A DNA stretch of 64,000 nucleotides. Source: Moraxella equi. GTDB lineage: Bacteria > Pseudomonadota > Gammaproteobacteria > Pseudomonadales > Moraxellaceae. The notes under the pieces are model-generated. The model was not told where the DNA came from. It searched no databases and worked only from the letters and a program-made list of their open reading frames with translations. Positions 18,648 to 28,043 of the stretch are shown in pieces (the first letter of the stretch is position 1; each line of letters starts with the position of its first letter). The stretch is from the NCBI RefSeq assembly GCF_002027555.1, contig NZ_MXAP01000012.1, forward strand, positions 3,712 to 67,711, written 5' to 3'. The position numbers were made by a program, and so were the translations under genes.

Positions 18648-19109
18648 TTAAAAATTTTTAAAAATACCACGCCAATCTGCCAACGCACAGACATTGCCAT
18701 GCTTTTTGGCTTTGGCGATATGGCGAGTGTCGGCACTGACAAACGTGATGTTTCGGTTGATTGCCATTGCCTGATAAATGCTGTCATACATGGACGGATA
18801 GCCACTTTTGGCATTGCCGTCTTGGCAGATTTTGGTCGCCAGTTGCCAGTCGTCAAGCGTTGGTTTATACAGACTAAGACTGGCTTTATAATAGACATTT
18901 AGGCTAGATAACAGCTTGTCCAAATCCACGCCTTTTTGCACGCACACGCCAATCACTTCGTATTCAAAAAGCGTGGGGGCGATAAATGCTATGTCATTTT
19001 GATTGCAAAATGACAAAAATTCACGGGCGGTTTGACTGTCTGGCTCGGGCGCAAAAATTTTGATAAAAATATTGGCATCCACAACCACTTTTGGCAATAC
19101 GTCATACAT
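18648..19109 (-). CDS. PIN-domain ribonuclease toxin (second pair)
   Basis: The 153-residue protein has the PIN acidic set: VVVDANIFIKIFAPE at 8-22, a mid Glu (FEYEVIGV) and YPSMYDSIYQAMAINRNITFVSADTRHI at about 102-129, with Asp at the usual metal-binding positions. It is longer than typical VapC and unrelated at close range to the PIN protein at 10002-10421. Its ATG overlaps the end of the upstream small gene by 8 bases, so it is translationally coupled. Confidence 0.85.
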   Translation of the reverse strand: MYDVLPKVVVDANIFIKIFAPEPDSQTAREFLSFCNQNDIAFIAPTLFEYEVIGVCVQKGVDLDKLLSSLNVYYKASLSLYKPTLDDWQLATKICQDGNAKSGYPSMYDSIYQAMAINRNITFVSADTRHIAKAKKHGNVCALADWRGIFKNF

Positions 19110-19344
19110 GATAATGTGTGTCTCGCAGTTGTCTTAAAAGCTCCGTGCCTGTTTTTTCGCCTTGTTTGGGCGTGCTGTCGTCAAAATGCCAAATGATATT
19201 TTCAATGGCTTCACGGTTTTTTTGCTCAATCAATGACGCAAACAGCCGATTGACATACTCCGACTGCTTGTCAAGCCCACATATCTTATCCAACGCCACG
19301 GCAAGCTCTTCATCAATCACAAACGTTCTTTCAACCACCGCCAT
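19102..19344 (-). CDS. Putative antitoxin of the second PIN pair
   Basis: An 80-residue protein. The N-terminal strand ERTFVIDEELAVALDKICG followed by a helix (DKQSEYVNRLFASLIEQK) fits a ribbon-helix-helix DNA-binding fold, usual for antitoxins that repress their own operon. The C-terminal part (IIWHFDDSTPKQGEKTGTELLRQL) would bind the toxin. It overlaps the PIN gene by 8 bases and starts 8 bases before the pyrE stop side, so the pair follows pyrE on the same strand. Confidence 0.75.
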   Translation of the reverse strand: MAVVERTFVIDEELAVALDKICGLDKQSEYVNRLFASLIEQKNREAIENIIWHFDDSTPKQGEKTGTELLRQLRDTHYHV

Positions 19345-19352
19345 AACACCCC

Positions 19353-19991
19353 CTATACGCCATATTGCTCACGGTAGGCTTGCATTTTTGCCAAATGCTC
19401 GGTCTCGCCTTTGTCTTGCAAAAAGGCAATAATGTCATCAATGTCCACCAAGGCAAACACAGGCACGCTAAAATCATCTTTGATTTGCTCTACTGCCGAA
19501 CGCTCGTCCTGCCCACGCTCTTTGCGGTCAAGGGCGATGACAATCCCAGCTAGGCTCGCCCCTGCATTCCTTAAAATCTCCACCACTTCACGCACAGCCG
19601 TCCCTGCGGTCATGACATCGTCAATCACCCACACCGATTTGCCTGACAAATCCGCTCCAACAAGGTTGCCCCCCTCGCCATGCGTTTTGGCTTCTTTGCG
19701 GTTATAGCCCCAAGCGGTGTCAATGCCATGCGAACGCCATAGAGTCTGAGCGGTGGTCGCCACAAACGGAATGCCCTTATACGCCGCCCCAAAAATCGTG
19801 GGGTTGTCACCCAACTGTCCTGCCAAAATATCAGCATAACCGTTTGAGAGCATATCCAACGCCTTGCCGCCAGACAGTAGTCCTGCATTAAAAAAATAGG
19901 GACTGACACGTCCTGATTTTAGGGTAAATTCGCCAAATTTTAAAACGCCATAATCAAGCAGTAGCCCAATAAATTCATTTTTGTTAAACAT
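19353..19991 (-). CDS. pyrE: Orotate phosphoribosyltransferase
   Basis: Transfers phosphoribose from PRPP to orotate in pyrimidine synthesis. From the ATG at 19991 (GGAG 8 bases upstream) the product has 212 residues, the usual length; a longer frame to 20102 is open but starts inside the neighbouring terminator. Motifs: FTLKSGRVSPYFFNAG, the flexible loop YNRKEAKTHGEGG, and the PRPP loop VWVIDDVMTAGTAVRE. PyrE sits beside a toxin-antitoxin pair with no gap. Confidence 0.97.
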   Translation of the reverse strand: MFNKNEFIGLLLDYGVLKFGEFTLKSGRVSPYFFNAGLLSGGKALDMLSNGYADILAGQLGDNPTIFGAAYKGIPFVATTAQTLWRSHGIDTAWGYNRKEAKTHGEGGNLVGADLSGKSVWVIDDVMTAGTAVREVVEILRNAGASLAGIVIALDRKERGQDERSAVEQIKDDFSVPVFALVDIDDIIAFLQDKGETEHLAKMQAYREQYGV

Positions 19992-20070
19992 AAAAATCTC
20001 CGATAAAATAAATGATAAAATAATCTCTATTGTACTCTGTTTTGACAAATTTCCCAAATTTTTTACAATA

Positions 20071-20097
20071 AAAAACGCACCGAGATAGTGCGTTTTT
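20071..20097 (-). terminator. Bidirectional-looking terminator after the TonB receptor gene
   Basis: AAAAACGCAC and GTGCGTTTTT form a perfect 10-bp stem with a 7-base loop, 4 bases past the receptor stop. Confidence 0.85.
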
Positions 20098-20101
20098 GTC
20101 A

Positions 20102-22450
20102 TTAAAATCGTGCTGTGACACCAACGGTAAAAGCTCTGGCAGGTAGCGGGGCGATATAACGCAAGGGTGAGTTATGCGGGCGAGCATCCTCATTAAGCAA
20201 ATTTGTACCACCAAAACGCAACGTCATCGGACTGCCCAACCAATACACGTCTTTTTTCACATCTGCACTGATAAGTGTGTAGGCAGGTAGTGCTGTCTCG
20301 CTTTTGGCGTTTTGATAACGCGGCTCATCATAATACACACCATCAATACCCACTTGCCAATCCTGATACTGCCACTTCACCCCAAGTCCGTAGCGATTGG
20401 TTGGCATATTTGGCATATAGATACCGTCGTTATGTAAAGCCACTTCACCAGCATTTAGATGTTTGTTTTTAACCAAATCAGCAAATGACGATATCGTCAT
20501 ACTGCCATAACGCCCCAAATCAAAATCCCGACTCACATCTACCTCAAAACCCGTTACCTGAACGTCATTTTGTTGCCAGTATTTTAATGGCATCCTCGCT
20601 CCACCTGTAATCGCCCCACTTGACGCCATATGAATGTAGTCGGTGAACTTACTTGCATACACTGATGCATTTACATCAAAATCCGAACCATCAAATGATA
20701 CAGACAATTCTTTGCTTTTTACCCGCTCTGGTTTTAGGTTTTGATTGCCTTCTTCGTGTGCCATGATGCTATAATGTAAATTGGATGCATAAAGCTCATT
20801 AATGTCAGGTGCTCTTTGGCTATCGGCATAGCGAGCCTTAATGCCCACTTGGTCAAACGGACGAAAAGATGCTTGGATATCATAGCTATCTAGCCCATAT
20901 TTTCTGCCTTCTAGCTTTGTATTCTTGGCGTTACGATGTGTGGCAAAGTCACCCACAATATCGTGTTCAACACGTTCATGGCGGTAACCCAATGTCAAAT
21001 CCACAGGCTTAAATGATAGCGTTTCTTGTAAAAACATCCCATAAGTTGTTGTATTCACATTAGGCAGATACACCGATTCGCCCGCTCCTTGAACCTGTCT
21101 TTTAGAGCCGTTTACCCCTACCACACCCGACATAAATGATTGGGGCTGATGATAAGCCGATGTGGCAAATTGACTGGTGCGAAAACGGTAGTCATTAGCC
21201 AACTGCTCCCCCACATTCTCTTTACTCTGCTCATCAACCCAGCCAGCACGAACGGTCATGCGATTTAGCCAAGGCGAAGCATGATGTGTCTGTGCTTCGA
21301 CGGCCAGTTTATTTTGCGTGCCATCAATACGCACGGGCTGACCGCTTTTATAATCAAGCCCTGCTCCTAGATTTGACATGGAAAAACCCGGCAGTCCATA
21401 GCGACTGTGCTTTGTATCAGCAGATAAAGCGATGTAATTGCTTTTGCCATGTCCTTGCCAAAAATAACTACCTGCCACGCCCAAGCGATGATTTTCAAGA
21501 TCGCTGTTGCCTAGCTTCTTATGATAATTTTCGGTAATGTCCAAAATTTTATCCACTTTCTCTATCTTGTCGGGGGTACCTGCGACATAATAGGGATTGT
21601 CTTTATACCTAGGATTTGGCGTATTGGTGAACACATCTGTCAATTCAAGTCCCCAATCGCTGTATTTATCATGAATCTTGCCCGTTGTCATGTCATAATA
21701 ATCGGGCATATAGTATTTTTTGGAAGCGATGTTAAATTCGCTTTTGATGACAGGCTGGCGTTGACATGAATTCACCAAATTCATGTCATAGCCAAGCCCG
21801 TATTGGTTACGTGAAATTAATTGACTATCACACACACCCGCCTTACTTGCCCCCACAATGTCGTAGCCATCTAACTGCTGAGTAGAATACAAGACATTGA
21901 CACTGATGTTTTTTTGGTTGTTAAAATTCGCCTTGATGCCATGCGAGTCAATGTCATTAAAACCTTTTTGCAAATGCACTTCAAGCCCCACAGGCTCATC
22001 ATTAAGATACTTTGGCACAAGACCGCCATCAATCTCTACGCTACCACCAATGGCATGACCACCTTCTTTTACGACATTATTAAACTTTTGCACACCGACC
22101 AAACGATGAAATACTGGGTCAAAAGCGATATTTGTCCCTGCACTCATGGCATTTAGTCCATTGACCGCCATGCCATTTTCTGTGATATTAACTCGATTGC
22201 CAGATAAGCTACGCACCACGGGCGAACCTGCATGCGGACCAAAACTACTACTCTGCACGCCTGAGATGCCTTTAACTGCATCGCCAAGTGTTTTATTATC
22301 TGATAATTTATTATAAATATAGGTGGCGTTTGGTGCTTTTTCATCAAGATAGATGGTCATTGCCGGCAATTGAACGTTGGGCAACTCTTCTGCCATTGCC
22401 ACCTGAGCCAATATCGCCAACATCGTCAAATTTAATGTACGTAAATGCAT
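20102..22450 (-). CDS. TonB-dependent outer-membrane receptor, ZnuD-like
   Basis: The 782-residue protein has a signal peptide (MHLRTLNLTMLAILAQVAMA), a plug domain (DAVKGISGVQSSSFGPHAGSP, VRSLSGNRVNITENG) and a 22-strand-type barrel ending FTVGVTARF with the terminal Phe needed for outer-membrane assembly. The motif SRYGLPGFSM in the barrel and the plug recall ZnuD-type zinc receptors of Neisseria and Acinetobacter. A Cys pair at about 208 and 228 could close an extracellular loop. A single gene flanked by terminators; GAGGT precedes the ATG. A short imperfect inverted repeat, TGTTATGTAATAATA, lies about 15-35 bases upstream and could be a Zur-like site. Substrate not proven: zinc is the best guess, copper or heme possible. 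Confidence 0.8.
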   Translation of the reverse strand: MHLRTLNLTMLAILAQVAMAEELPNVQLPAMTIYLDEKAPNATYIYNKLSDNKTLGDAVKGISGVQSSSFGPHAGSPVVRSLSGNRVNITENGMAVNGLNAMSAGTNIAFDPVFHRLVGVQKFNNVVKEGGHAIGGSVEIDGGLVPKYLNDEPVGLEVHLQKGFNDIDSHGIKANFNNQKNISVNVLYSTQQLDGYDIVGASKAGVCDSQLISRNQYGLGYDMNLVNSCQRQPVIKSEFNIASKKYYMPDYYDMTTGKIHDKYSDWGLELTDVFTNTPNPRYKDNPYYVAGTPDKIEKVDKILDITENYHKKLGNSDLENHRLGVAGSYFWQGHGKSNYIALSADTKHSRYGLPGFSMSNLGAGLDYKSGQPVRIDGTQNKLAVEAQTHHASPWLNRMTVRAGWVDEQSKENVGEQLANDYRFRTSQFATSAYHQPQSFMSGVVGVNGSKRQVQGAGESVYLPNVNTTTYGMFLQETLSFKPVDLTLGYRHERVEHDIVGDFATHRNAKNTKLEGRKYGLDSYDIQASFRPFDQVGIKARYADSQRAPDINELYASNLHYSIMAHEEGNQNLKPERVKSKELSVSFDGSDFDVNASVYASKFTDYIHMASSGAITGGARMPLKYWQQNDVQVTGFEVDVSRDFDLGRYGSMTISSFADLVKNKHLNAGEVALHNDGIYMPNMPTNRYGLGVKWQYQDWQVGIDGVYYDEPRYQNAKSETALPAYTLISADVKKDVYWLGSPMTLRFGGTNLLNEDARPHNSPLRYIAPLPARAFTVGVTARF

Positions 22451-22791
22451 AATTACCTCAAAAAAAGTATATTATTACATAACAATTACGCAAAAACAAC
22501 AAGTATCTTTACACAAATTTCAAGCTCACATACCAACGGAACCTAAAAATTAACACAAATTATAATGCGGGCAATGCACCATTTTGGACTTAGGCTTTTG
22601 ATAGCACGCATTGTACACCTTAGCCCAAAAACAAGCTTGTAGCACTTTTGGAGTTGTTTGGATATATCATGACATATAATTAATTAAGCTCAAAATACAC
22701 CACATTAGGTTTTTCGTTCGTGGTGAGCTTGTCGAACCATAACGGAAAACCGTTCACCCGAAGACATATACCAACCGTTAGTGCAGACAAT
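22451..22791. other. Intergenic region upstream of the TonB receptor gene
   Basis: No credible gene. The first 50 bases hold the receptor promoter region and the possible Zur-like site. At 22716-22737 GTTCG and CGAAC flank GTGAGCTTGT; the surrounding GTTCGTGGTGAGCTTGTCGA is a dispersed sequence I have seen in several proteobacteria (from memory, unverified). The last bases abut the tsf terminator. Confidence 0.4.
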
Positions 22792-22820
22792 AAAAAACCC
22801 AATCACAAGATTGGGTTTTT
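22792..22820 (-). terminator. Rho-independent terminator of tsf
   Basis: AAAAAACCCAATC pairs with GATTGGGTTTTT around an ACAA loop, 14 bases after the tsf stop. Confidence 0.9.
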
Positions 22821-22833
22821 AGGTAGTGGCATA

Positions 22834-23712
22834 TTAACCTTGGGCGGCAGCTTGGGCGGCAGCAACTTCGGCAGCGAAGTCTTCTTGCTTTTTCTCAATG
22901 CCTTCACCAACTTCTAGGCGTTTGAAGCTGATAACAGTGGCGTTTTCGGCTTTTAGGACATCGCCAACTTTTTTGTCGTTGTCGATGACATAAGGCTGAT
23001 TTACCAAAGTCACTTCGTTTAGGTACTTTTGAACACCACCAGTAATCATCTTCTCGACAACCGCTTCTGGCTTGCCTGACTCTTTGGCTTTGGCTTCGAT
23101 GATGTCTTTTTCACGAGCTAGGATGTCAGCAGGCACGCTCTCTTCGTTTACCGCCAGTGGGTTGAAGGCAGCAACTTGCATGGCAACGACTTTACCAAGC
23201 TCTTCTGAACCACCTTCATAAGATACCACAACACCGATACGCAGACCGTGACGGTAAGCAGCTAGGTTAGCACCTTCGATGATTTCGGCACGGCGAACTT
23301 GTACGTTCTCACCGATTTTTTGTACTAGGGCAACACGAGCTTCTTCTACGCTTACACCATCTTCATAAGACAGTGCAGAGATAGCAGTCACGTCTGTGAT
23401 GTTGTTTGCTAGGGCAAGCTCAGCCACTTTGTTGGCAAATGCGGTGAAGTTTTCATCTTTGGCGACGAAGTCAGTTTGGCAGTTTACTTCTAGTAGGAGT
23501 GCTTTGCCAGCCGTTTGGGCGATGATGATGGCACCATCAGCGGCGATGTTACCTGCTTTTTTGGCGGCTTTGGCTTGACCTGATTTACGCAGGTTGTCAA
23601 TGGCAAGCTCGATGTCGCCATTTGCTTCTTCTAGGGCTTTTTTGCATTCCATCATGCCAAGACCAGTACGGTCACGGAGTTCTTTTACGGTTTTTGCAGA
23701 TACTTGAGACAT
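22834..23712 (-). CDS. tsf: Translation elongation factor Ts
   Basis: Nucleotide exchange factor for EF-Tu. The 292 residues begin with the N-terminal UBA-like domain ([25 protein letters not shown]) followed by the TDFVA motif ([12 protein letters not shown]) of the core that opens the EF-Tu Mg site, and end in a dimerisation/Ala-rich tail. It follows rpsB, the conserved arrangement, with a hairpin in the 128-base gap. Confidence 0.98.
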   Translation of the reverse strand: MSQVSAKTVKELRDRTGLGMMECKKALEEANGDIELAIDNLRKSGQAKAAKKAGNIAADGAIIIAQTAGKALLLEVNCQTDFVAKDENFTAFANKVAELALANNITDVTAISALSYEDGVSVEEARVALVQKIGENVQVRRAEIIEGANLAAYRHGLRIGVVVSYEGGSEELGKVVAMQVAAFNPLAVNEESVPADILAREKDIIEAKAKESGKPEAVVEKMITGGVQKYLNEVTLVNQPYVIDNDKKVGDVLKAENATVISFKRLEVGEGIEKKQEDFAAEVAAAQAAAQG

Positions 23713-23784
23713 GGTAGTTACCTTTTAAACTTATTTTAAATATAGCATATCATACCATCATGAATGCTTGATGACAAATTTATC

Positions 23785-23824
23785 AAAAAAGGCATGAACG
23801 TTTATGCAGACATTCACGCCTTTT
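23785..23824 (-). terminator. rpsB-tsf intergenic terminator/attenuator
   Basis: AAAAGGCGTGAA pairs with TTCATGCCTTTT (one mismatch) across a 14-base loop, followed by TTTTTTGAT on the minus strand. It can end rpsB transcripts and set the rpsB:tsf ratio, as known for the rpsB-tsf operon of enteric bacteria. Confidence 0.7.
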
Positions 23825-23840
23825 ATCATAACCCTAAGGA

Positions 23841-24593
23841 TTATTCAGCTTGTTCGGCGTTTGCTTCTTGAGCTTGCTCGCCACCTTTGCCTTGAGTTTT
23901 AGCATACTCTTTGCCTGCGATGATGGCATCAGCCATGGCAGTGGCATATAGAGTTACAGCACGGATGGCATCGTCATTGGCTGCGATGACATAATCTACG
24001 TTATCAGGGTTTGAGTTGGTATCAACCACACCAATCACAGGAATGCCTAGATTTTTGGCTTCTTTGATGGCGATGGCTTCGTGGTCAACGTCAATCACAA
24101 AAATCGCATCAGGCAGACCATTCATGTCTTTGATACCACCCAAAGCACGCTCTAGTTTTTCCATGTCACGGGTACGCTCTAAGGCTTCACGTTTGGTTAG
24201 CTTGGCAAAAGTGCCGTCTTCGGCTTGCTTTTCCAGCTCTTTTAGACGAGTGATGGATTGGCGAATGGTTTTCCAGTTGGTCAAAGTACCGCCCAACCAA
24301 CGATGGTCGATGTATGGCATGCCAGCACGTTGTGCTTGCTCGCGGATGGCTTGACCTGCCGCACGCTTGGTGCCAACAAATAGGATTTTGTTGCGGTTAG
24401 CAGCTTGCCCGTTAGCAAAAGTTAAGGCTTCATTGAACTGCTTAACAGTGTGTTCAAGGTTAATGATATGAATGCCGTTACGTGCACCAAAGATGTATTG
24501 ATTCATCTTAGGGTTCCAGTAGCGAGTTTGGTGACCGAAGTGAGCACCGGCTTCTAGCAAGTCACGCATGGCGATTTGAGTAGGATTTGACAT
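23841..24593 (-). CDS. rpsB: 30S ribosomal protein S2
   Basis: The 250-residue protein matches S2 throughout: [21 protein letters not shown] at the start, [48 protein letters not shown] and [18 protein letters not shown]. It binds late to the small subunit and recruits S1. A canonical promoter and a structured leader of about 180 bases precede it. Confidence 0.99.
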   Translation of the reverse strand: MSNPTQIAMRDLLEAGAHFGHQTRYWNPKMNQYIFGARNGIHIINLEHTVKQFNEALTFANGQAANRNKILFVGTKRAAGQAIREQAQRAGMPYIDHRWLGGTLTNWKTIRQSITRLKELEKQAEDGTFAKLTKREALERTRDMEKLERALGGIKDMNGLPDAIFVIDVDHEAIAIKEAKNLGIPVIGVVDTNSNPDNVDYVIAANDDAIRAVTLYATAMADAIIAGKEYAKTQGKGGEQAQEANAEQAE

Positions 24594-24780
24594 GATGTGT
24601 CCTTAAAATTTGGGTTATGCCTCCACGAATGAGTCTTACCGAATTCATCTTATTAAAGTCCATCAAGACTCTTAAATAAGACAAACACCCCGATAAGCCA
24701 AAAGCAAGTCCTACATAGATAATCCGGACTTTAATTCGTGTGTGTCATTAGGGTTCGTTAAATAAAATGCTTAAAAAAGC
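24594..24780 (-). promoter_or_regulatory. Structured 5' leader of rpsB with alternative pairings
   Basis: Read on the minus strand, AAAGTCC (24726-24732) can pair locally with GGACTT (24706-24711) or distally with GGACTTT (24655-24661), so the two stems exclude each other. A third stem pairs GAGTCTT (24665-24671) with AAGACTC (24631-24637) just before the ribosome site region. Ribosomal-protein leaders that bind S2 are known for rpsB in other proteobacteria; that this one binds S2 is inference. Confidence 0.5.
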
Positions 24781-24785
24781 CACTT

Positions 24786-24814
24786 ATTATAACACTTTTA
24801 TGCCATCAAAGCAA
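24786..24814 (-). promoter_or_regulatory. Sigma-70 promoter of rpsB
   Basis: Minus strand TTGCTT (24809-24814), 17-base spacer, TATAAT (24786-24791). The start would fall near 24779, giving a leader of about 185 bases. Confidence 0.75.
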
Positions 24815-24859
24815 ATAAAAAATCACCCATGACTGGCATGGGCAATTTTATCAACGTTA

Positions 24860-25315
24860 TTAGTTGGTATAACCAACACAAATACCAATCACACCATCAT
24901 GCTCACGCCAATGAAAAGGAATGACATAAGTGCGCTTATCTTTGGGCAAGAAGCTGACACTGGGAGCCCCATCCACAATCTTAGGTGGCGAGATGATAAA
25001 ATCCGAACCAAACTCTGTGCGTGCATTACCCGATACCGTATTTGCCACTTCACCAATAAGGTCTTTTAATAGCGCCAATGAATTCTCAGGCTCACCCAGT
25101 GTGATGAGCAGGTCGCGCAGTAATGGCGTTTCAGCACTTACATATACACAGCCCGTCAAAGGACCTGTGATGGTAATAATACCGCTATAATCATAAGCTA
25201 GCGGTGTGGCATTGCTGTTTAGATAAGGCGTGTCCACCTCTGTAAGTTTCTCGCCAACTTGGTCAAAAAATGCCATAACCGAGCTGATAAATACGTTTAA
25301 TTTTTCTGCTTTCAT
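24860..25315 (-). CDS. CheX-like chemotaxis phosphatase
   Basis: The 151-residue protein carries the CheC/CheX/FliY-type motif E-x-x-N...GNA: DLIGEVANTVSGNARTEFG at about 84-102, where Glu and Asn would attack phospho-aspartate of a CheY-like partner. The flanking strands (YSGIITITGPLTGCVYVSAE and SVSFLPKDKRTYVIPFHW) fit the CheX fold. It is third in a module with a receiver protein and a membrane Hpt kinase, so it probably dephosphorylates that receiver. ATG start at 25315. No classical chemotaxis receptors or CheW are nearby. Confidence 0.75.
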   Translation of the reverse strand: MKAEKLNVFISSVMAFFDQVGEKLTEVDTPYLNSNATPLAYDYSGIITITGPLTGCVYVSAETPLLRDLLITLGEPENSLALLKDLIGEVANTVSGNARTEFGSDFIISPPKIVDGAPSVSFLPKDKRTYVIPFHWREHDGVIGICVGYTN

Positions 25316-25448
25316 GCTAATTCTCTTTTTGTTTACTATGCCCTATCTTAAAATGAATTTTCAAATAAAGCAATAGGATTACCCTTAAAATTTCTTTAAA
25401 ACTGACAAATTATCAATAAATGACACATCATCACTTATTGAATAGAGA

Positions 25449-25811
25449 CTAATCATGCATCAGCTCATCAAGTGCCAAAACCAACTCTTCGTCAGAAAAG
25501 GGTTTGCATAGAAAACCACTGGCACCTAATGATAACGCCTGAATACCCGTAGCTTTATCTGACAAAGCTGAGACCACGAGAATACGAACATCCTCATCTA
25601 GCGATACTAGCTTTTCAATGCATTCCAATCCATCCATGTGTGGCATGGTTAAATCCATGGTTACCACGTTAGGTTGATGCAATTTAAATTTCTCCACTGC
25701 ATCAGAGCCGTTAGATGCTGTAGCAACCAACATGAATTTTTCGTTATTATAAGCACGTTGAATACGATTTCGAATGATATTTGAATCGTCTACAACCATT
25801 AATTTATACAT
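25449..25811 (-). CDS. CheY-like single-domain response regulator
   Basis: A 120-residue receiver domain alone. Acid pocket VVDDS (Asp8, Asp9), phospho-acceptor Asp53 in NVVTMDLTMPHMDG, conserved Ser in LVVSALSDKATG and Lys in FLCKPFSDEEL. No output domain, so it must act through a binding partner. The start is the ATG at 25811, with GGAG 8 bases upstream; a frame open to 25841 begins without a ribosome site. It starts 52 bases after the kinase stop and is likely co-transcribed with it. Confidence 0.9.
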   Translation of the reverse strand: MYKLMVVDDSNIIRNRIQRAYNNEKFMLVATASNGSDAVEKFKLHQPNVVTMDLTMPHMDGLECIEKLVSLDEDVRILVVSALSDKATGIQALSLGASGFLCKPFSDEELVLALDELMHD

Positions 25812-25862
25812 AAATAAACTCCACCGGAACCCCGCAAGCATTTACCTACGGGGCTTACCATA

Positions 25863-28034
25863 TTACATTGGCAATTTAATCACAAAGCGACAGAATTGAC
25901 CCTCTTCACTTTGTACATTAATCTTACCACCAAATTCTCTAACACGGTCTTTAACAATATCTAGACCCACACCACGTCCAGCATCTTCATCAGCATGATC
26001 TTTGGTGCTAAATCCTGATGAGAACAAGGTGTTCAATAAGCGACTCTTTTCAAAGGCATACACCTCATCTTCAGTATAAGTGCCTTTGGCAATAATACGC
26101 TGACGAATCGCTTCATAGTCAATGCCCCTGCCGTCATCTTCCATACTAAAAATAAAGTCGCTCTTATTATCTCCTGCGTAAGACTGCACCATTACTTTTA
26201 CGGTACCCATCTCGTTTTTGCCATTTTGGACACGAGCGGTGGGCGAGCCAATACCATGAACAATGGCATTACGAAGTAGCTGAACACACAACTCTTTGGT
26301 GACGGTTTTTAGGCGTGCAGGAATCTGTTGACCCTCCAACCCTTGAGTGTCTAGTTGTACAAGTTTACCTTGACGTTCGGCAATGTCTTGGGCAAACTGC
26401 TCTAAATAATTGCCCAGCTCTTCTTTGGCGTCTACCATGGCAGGCTTGCTAATCTGAGCCGTTTCAGTTCTTAGGTAGTCCTCTTGAGTCTTTGGCATTT
26501 CTGGTTGAGCATGCCCCATCATGTTGCGGGCAGCGGCATTAATACGCTCACCAAGACCTGTAATGGTGTTAGACAAGCTAAGCAGTTCATCCAAATGCAC
26601 AGTCAATGGTAAGAAATCATTACCCGATAGCGTTGCTTGATTCTGTAGTGCATGTAGCTTATTTTCCGCCTCAGAGGCAATCTTGGTAAAGCTATGTAGT
26701 TTAAGTGCCGATGCTTCACCTTTTAAGCTGTGCATTTCACGATACAGTGACTTAGTTTTGTTTTGCAGTTCAAATTGTGAGCTACCAGGGTTTTTCAAGG
26801 TGTTATTCATTTTCTCAATATGCTTGTGCGTATTGTCAATGAACTCACTAATCACACTAGGGCTTACGTTCAAGATGGTGGTAAGCATCTCAATCTGCAT
26901 GTCATTTTGGACACGTTCTTGTTCTAGACGTTGCTCTAGACGTACCGCATCTGAAATGTCATTGACGTTCACCAAGATACGAGCAATGTCTTTGCCTTCA
27001 TACACCCGAGAGAATTTAAAGTCAAGATAGCGATTCTCACTGGTACCATCTTCACTCTCACGCTGAATCATTACCTTATTTAAAGGGTTTAAGCTGTCCA
27101 CCAGTTTTTCTTTAACACGAGGATTATACAACTGATCAATAAATTTTTGTGTGGTGTCAAGGTCTTTTTCGGAAATGCGGTTACGTAGTACGGTATTTAA
27201 GTTCTCACCACCCAAACGCTCAGTACCAATAATATCTATCAGTGCTTTTGAGTGTTGCTGACCGATATTTAGGTCTCTGTCAAGCAGGAACAGACCAGTA
27301 TTCACTGTCTGCATAATCTCCGCGGTTTCTTGACGTGCCGCTTCGGTCTTAGCATCCGACTCACGCAGACGTCTTAGCACGATGAGAATAAACACGGCAA
27401 AATACGCCAAAATCGCACCCACCCCAACGAGCTGAATAATACGAATATTGCGAGCCTGAGTTTCGGCAATGTTCGTTACGTCAGAAGTTAGATCATGCAA
27501 AGCGTCATTCATCGCCAAAGATGAAATTTTGGCTTGCTCACCTACCAAACGCAGTGGCGTAATAGAATCTGCAGTAATATCGCTCGCCACCGCCAGATAC
27601 GCATCTACCCTAGGTTTTAGAGCATTCCATTGTTCTCGTGCCACCTTTAACTGGGCGATTGTACTTTCATTTGTCACCTTTGGCAGCTGATGAACATCAC
27701 CATGCAAGTCATGGTAGATACCAGCATTTTCAATGGCAGTCAAAGTTGCATCAATAGATTTACTGGTGGCATCTAGACGAGTCAATACCGTTTTCATGTG
27801 GGGGGACGTGATGTCCTCACCATAGCTTAATTGCATGTCAAAAATGTCTTTAATGAGTGATTGCGTGTCGTTGGCAACCCAGTGTGTGGCGTTCGCCAAG
27901 TTAGAGTTGCGCTCTAGCACGTTTGATGCATAAAAGGTAAATGCAAGTAAGACAAAAATCAATGCCATAAAAAGCGACATCGAGAGAATCAAACCCTGAT
28001 AACGCCCTGTGGCTGGTGTGGTATTTTGGGGCAT
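25863..28034 (-). CDS. Membrane sensor kinase with Hpt and CheA-type ATPase domains
   Basis: A 723-residue protein with an unusual layout: membrane helix 14-34, periplasmic helical sensor 35-200, membrane helix 203-222, a PAS-like segment about 240-360 (TGLFLLDRDLNIGQQHS), an Hpt domain with phospho-acceptor His435 in YREMHSLKGEASAL, a helical linker, and an HATPase domain from about 560 (ELCVQLLRNAIVHG N-box, MEDDGRGID G1, GRGVGLDIVKDRV G2). N-box and Hpt resemble CheA, but there is no CheW-like C-terminal domain. Start is the ATG at 28034 behind a strong AAGGAG; a GTG at 28043 lies inside that site. Likely donates phosphate to the adjacent receiver. Confidence 0.85.
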   Translation of the reverse strand: MPQNTTPATGRYQGLILSMSLFMALIFVLLAFTFYASNVLERNSNLANATHWVANDTQSLIKDIFDMQLSYGEDITSPHMKTVLTRLDATSKSIDATLTAIENAGIYHDLHGDVHQLPKVTNESTIAQLKVAREQWNALKPRVDAYLAVASDITADSITPLRLVGEQAKISSLAMNDALHDLTSDVTNIAETQARNIRIIQLVGVGAILAYFAVFILIVLRRLRESDAKTEAARQETAEIMQTVNTGLFLLDRDLNIGQQHSKALIDIIGTERLGGENLNTVLRNRISEKDLDTTQKFIDQLYNPRVKEKLVDSLNPLNKVMIQRESEDGTSENRYLDFKFSRVYEGKDIARILVNVNDISDAVRLEQRLEQERVQNDMQIEMLTTILNVSPSVISEFIDNTHKHIEKMNNTLKNPGSSQFELQNKTKSLYREMHSLKGEASALKLHSFTKIASEAENKLHALQNQATLSGNDFLPLTVHLDELLSLSNTITGLGERINAAARNMMGHAQPEMPKTQEDYLRTETAQISKPAMVDAKEELGNYLEQFAQDIAERQGKLVQLDTQGLEGQQIPARLKTVTKELCVQLLRNAIVHGIGSPTARVQNGKNEMGTVKVMVQSYAGDNKSDFIFSMEDDGRGIDYEAIRQRIIAKGTYTEDEVYAFEKSRLLNTLFSSGFSTKDHADEDAGRGVGLDIVKDRVREFGGKINVQSEEGQFCRFVIKLPM

Positions 28035-28043
28035 ATAAAACAC

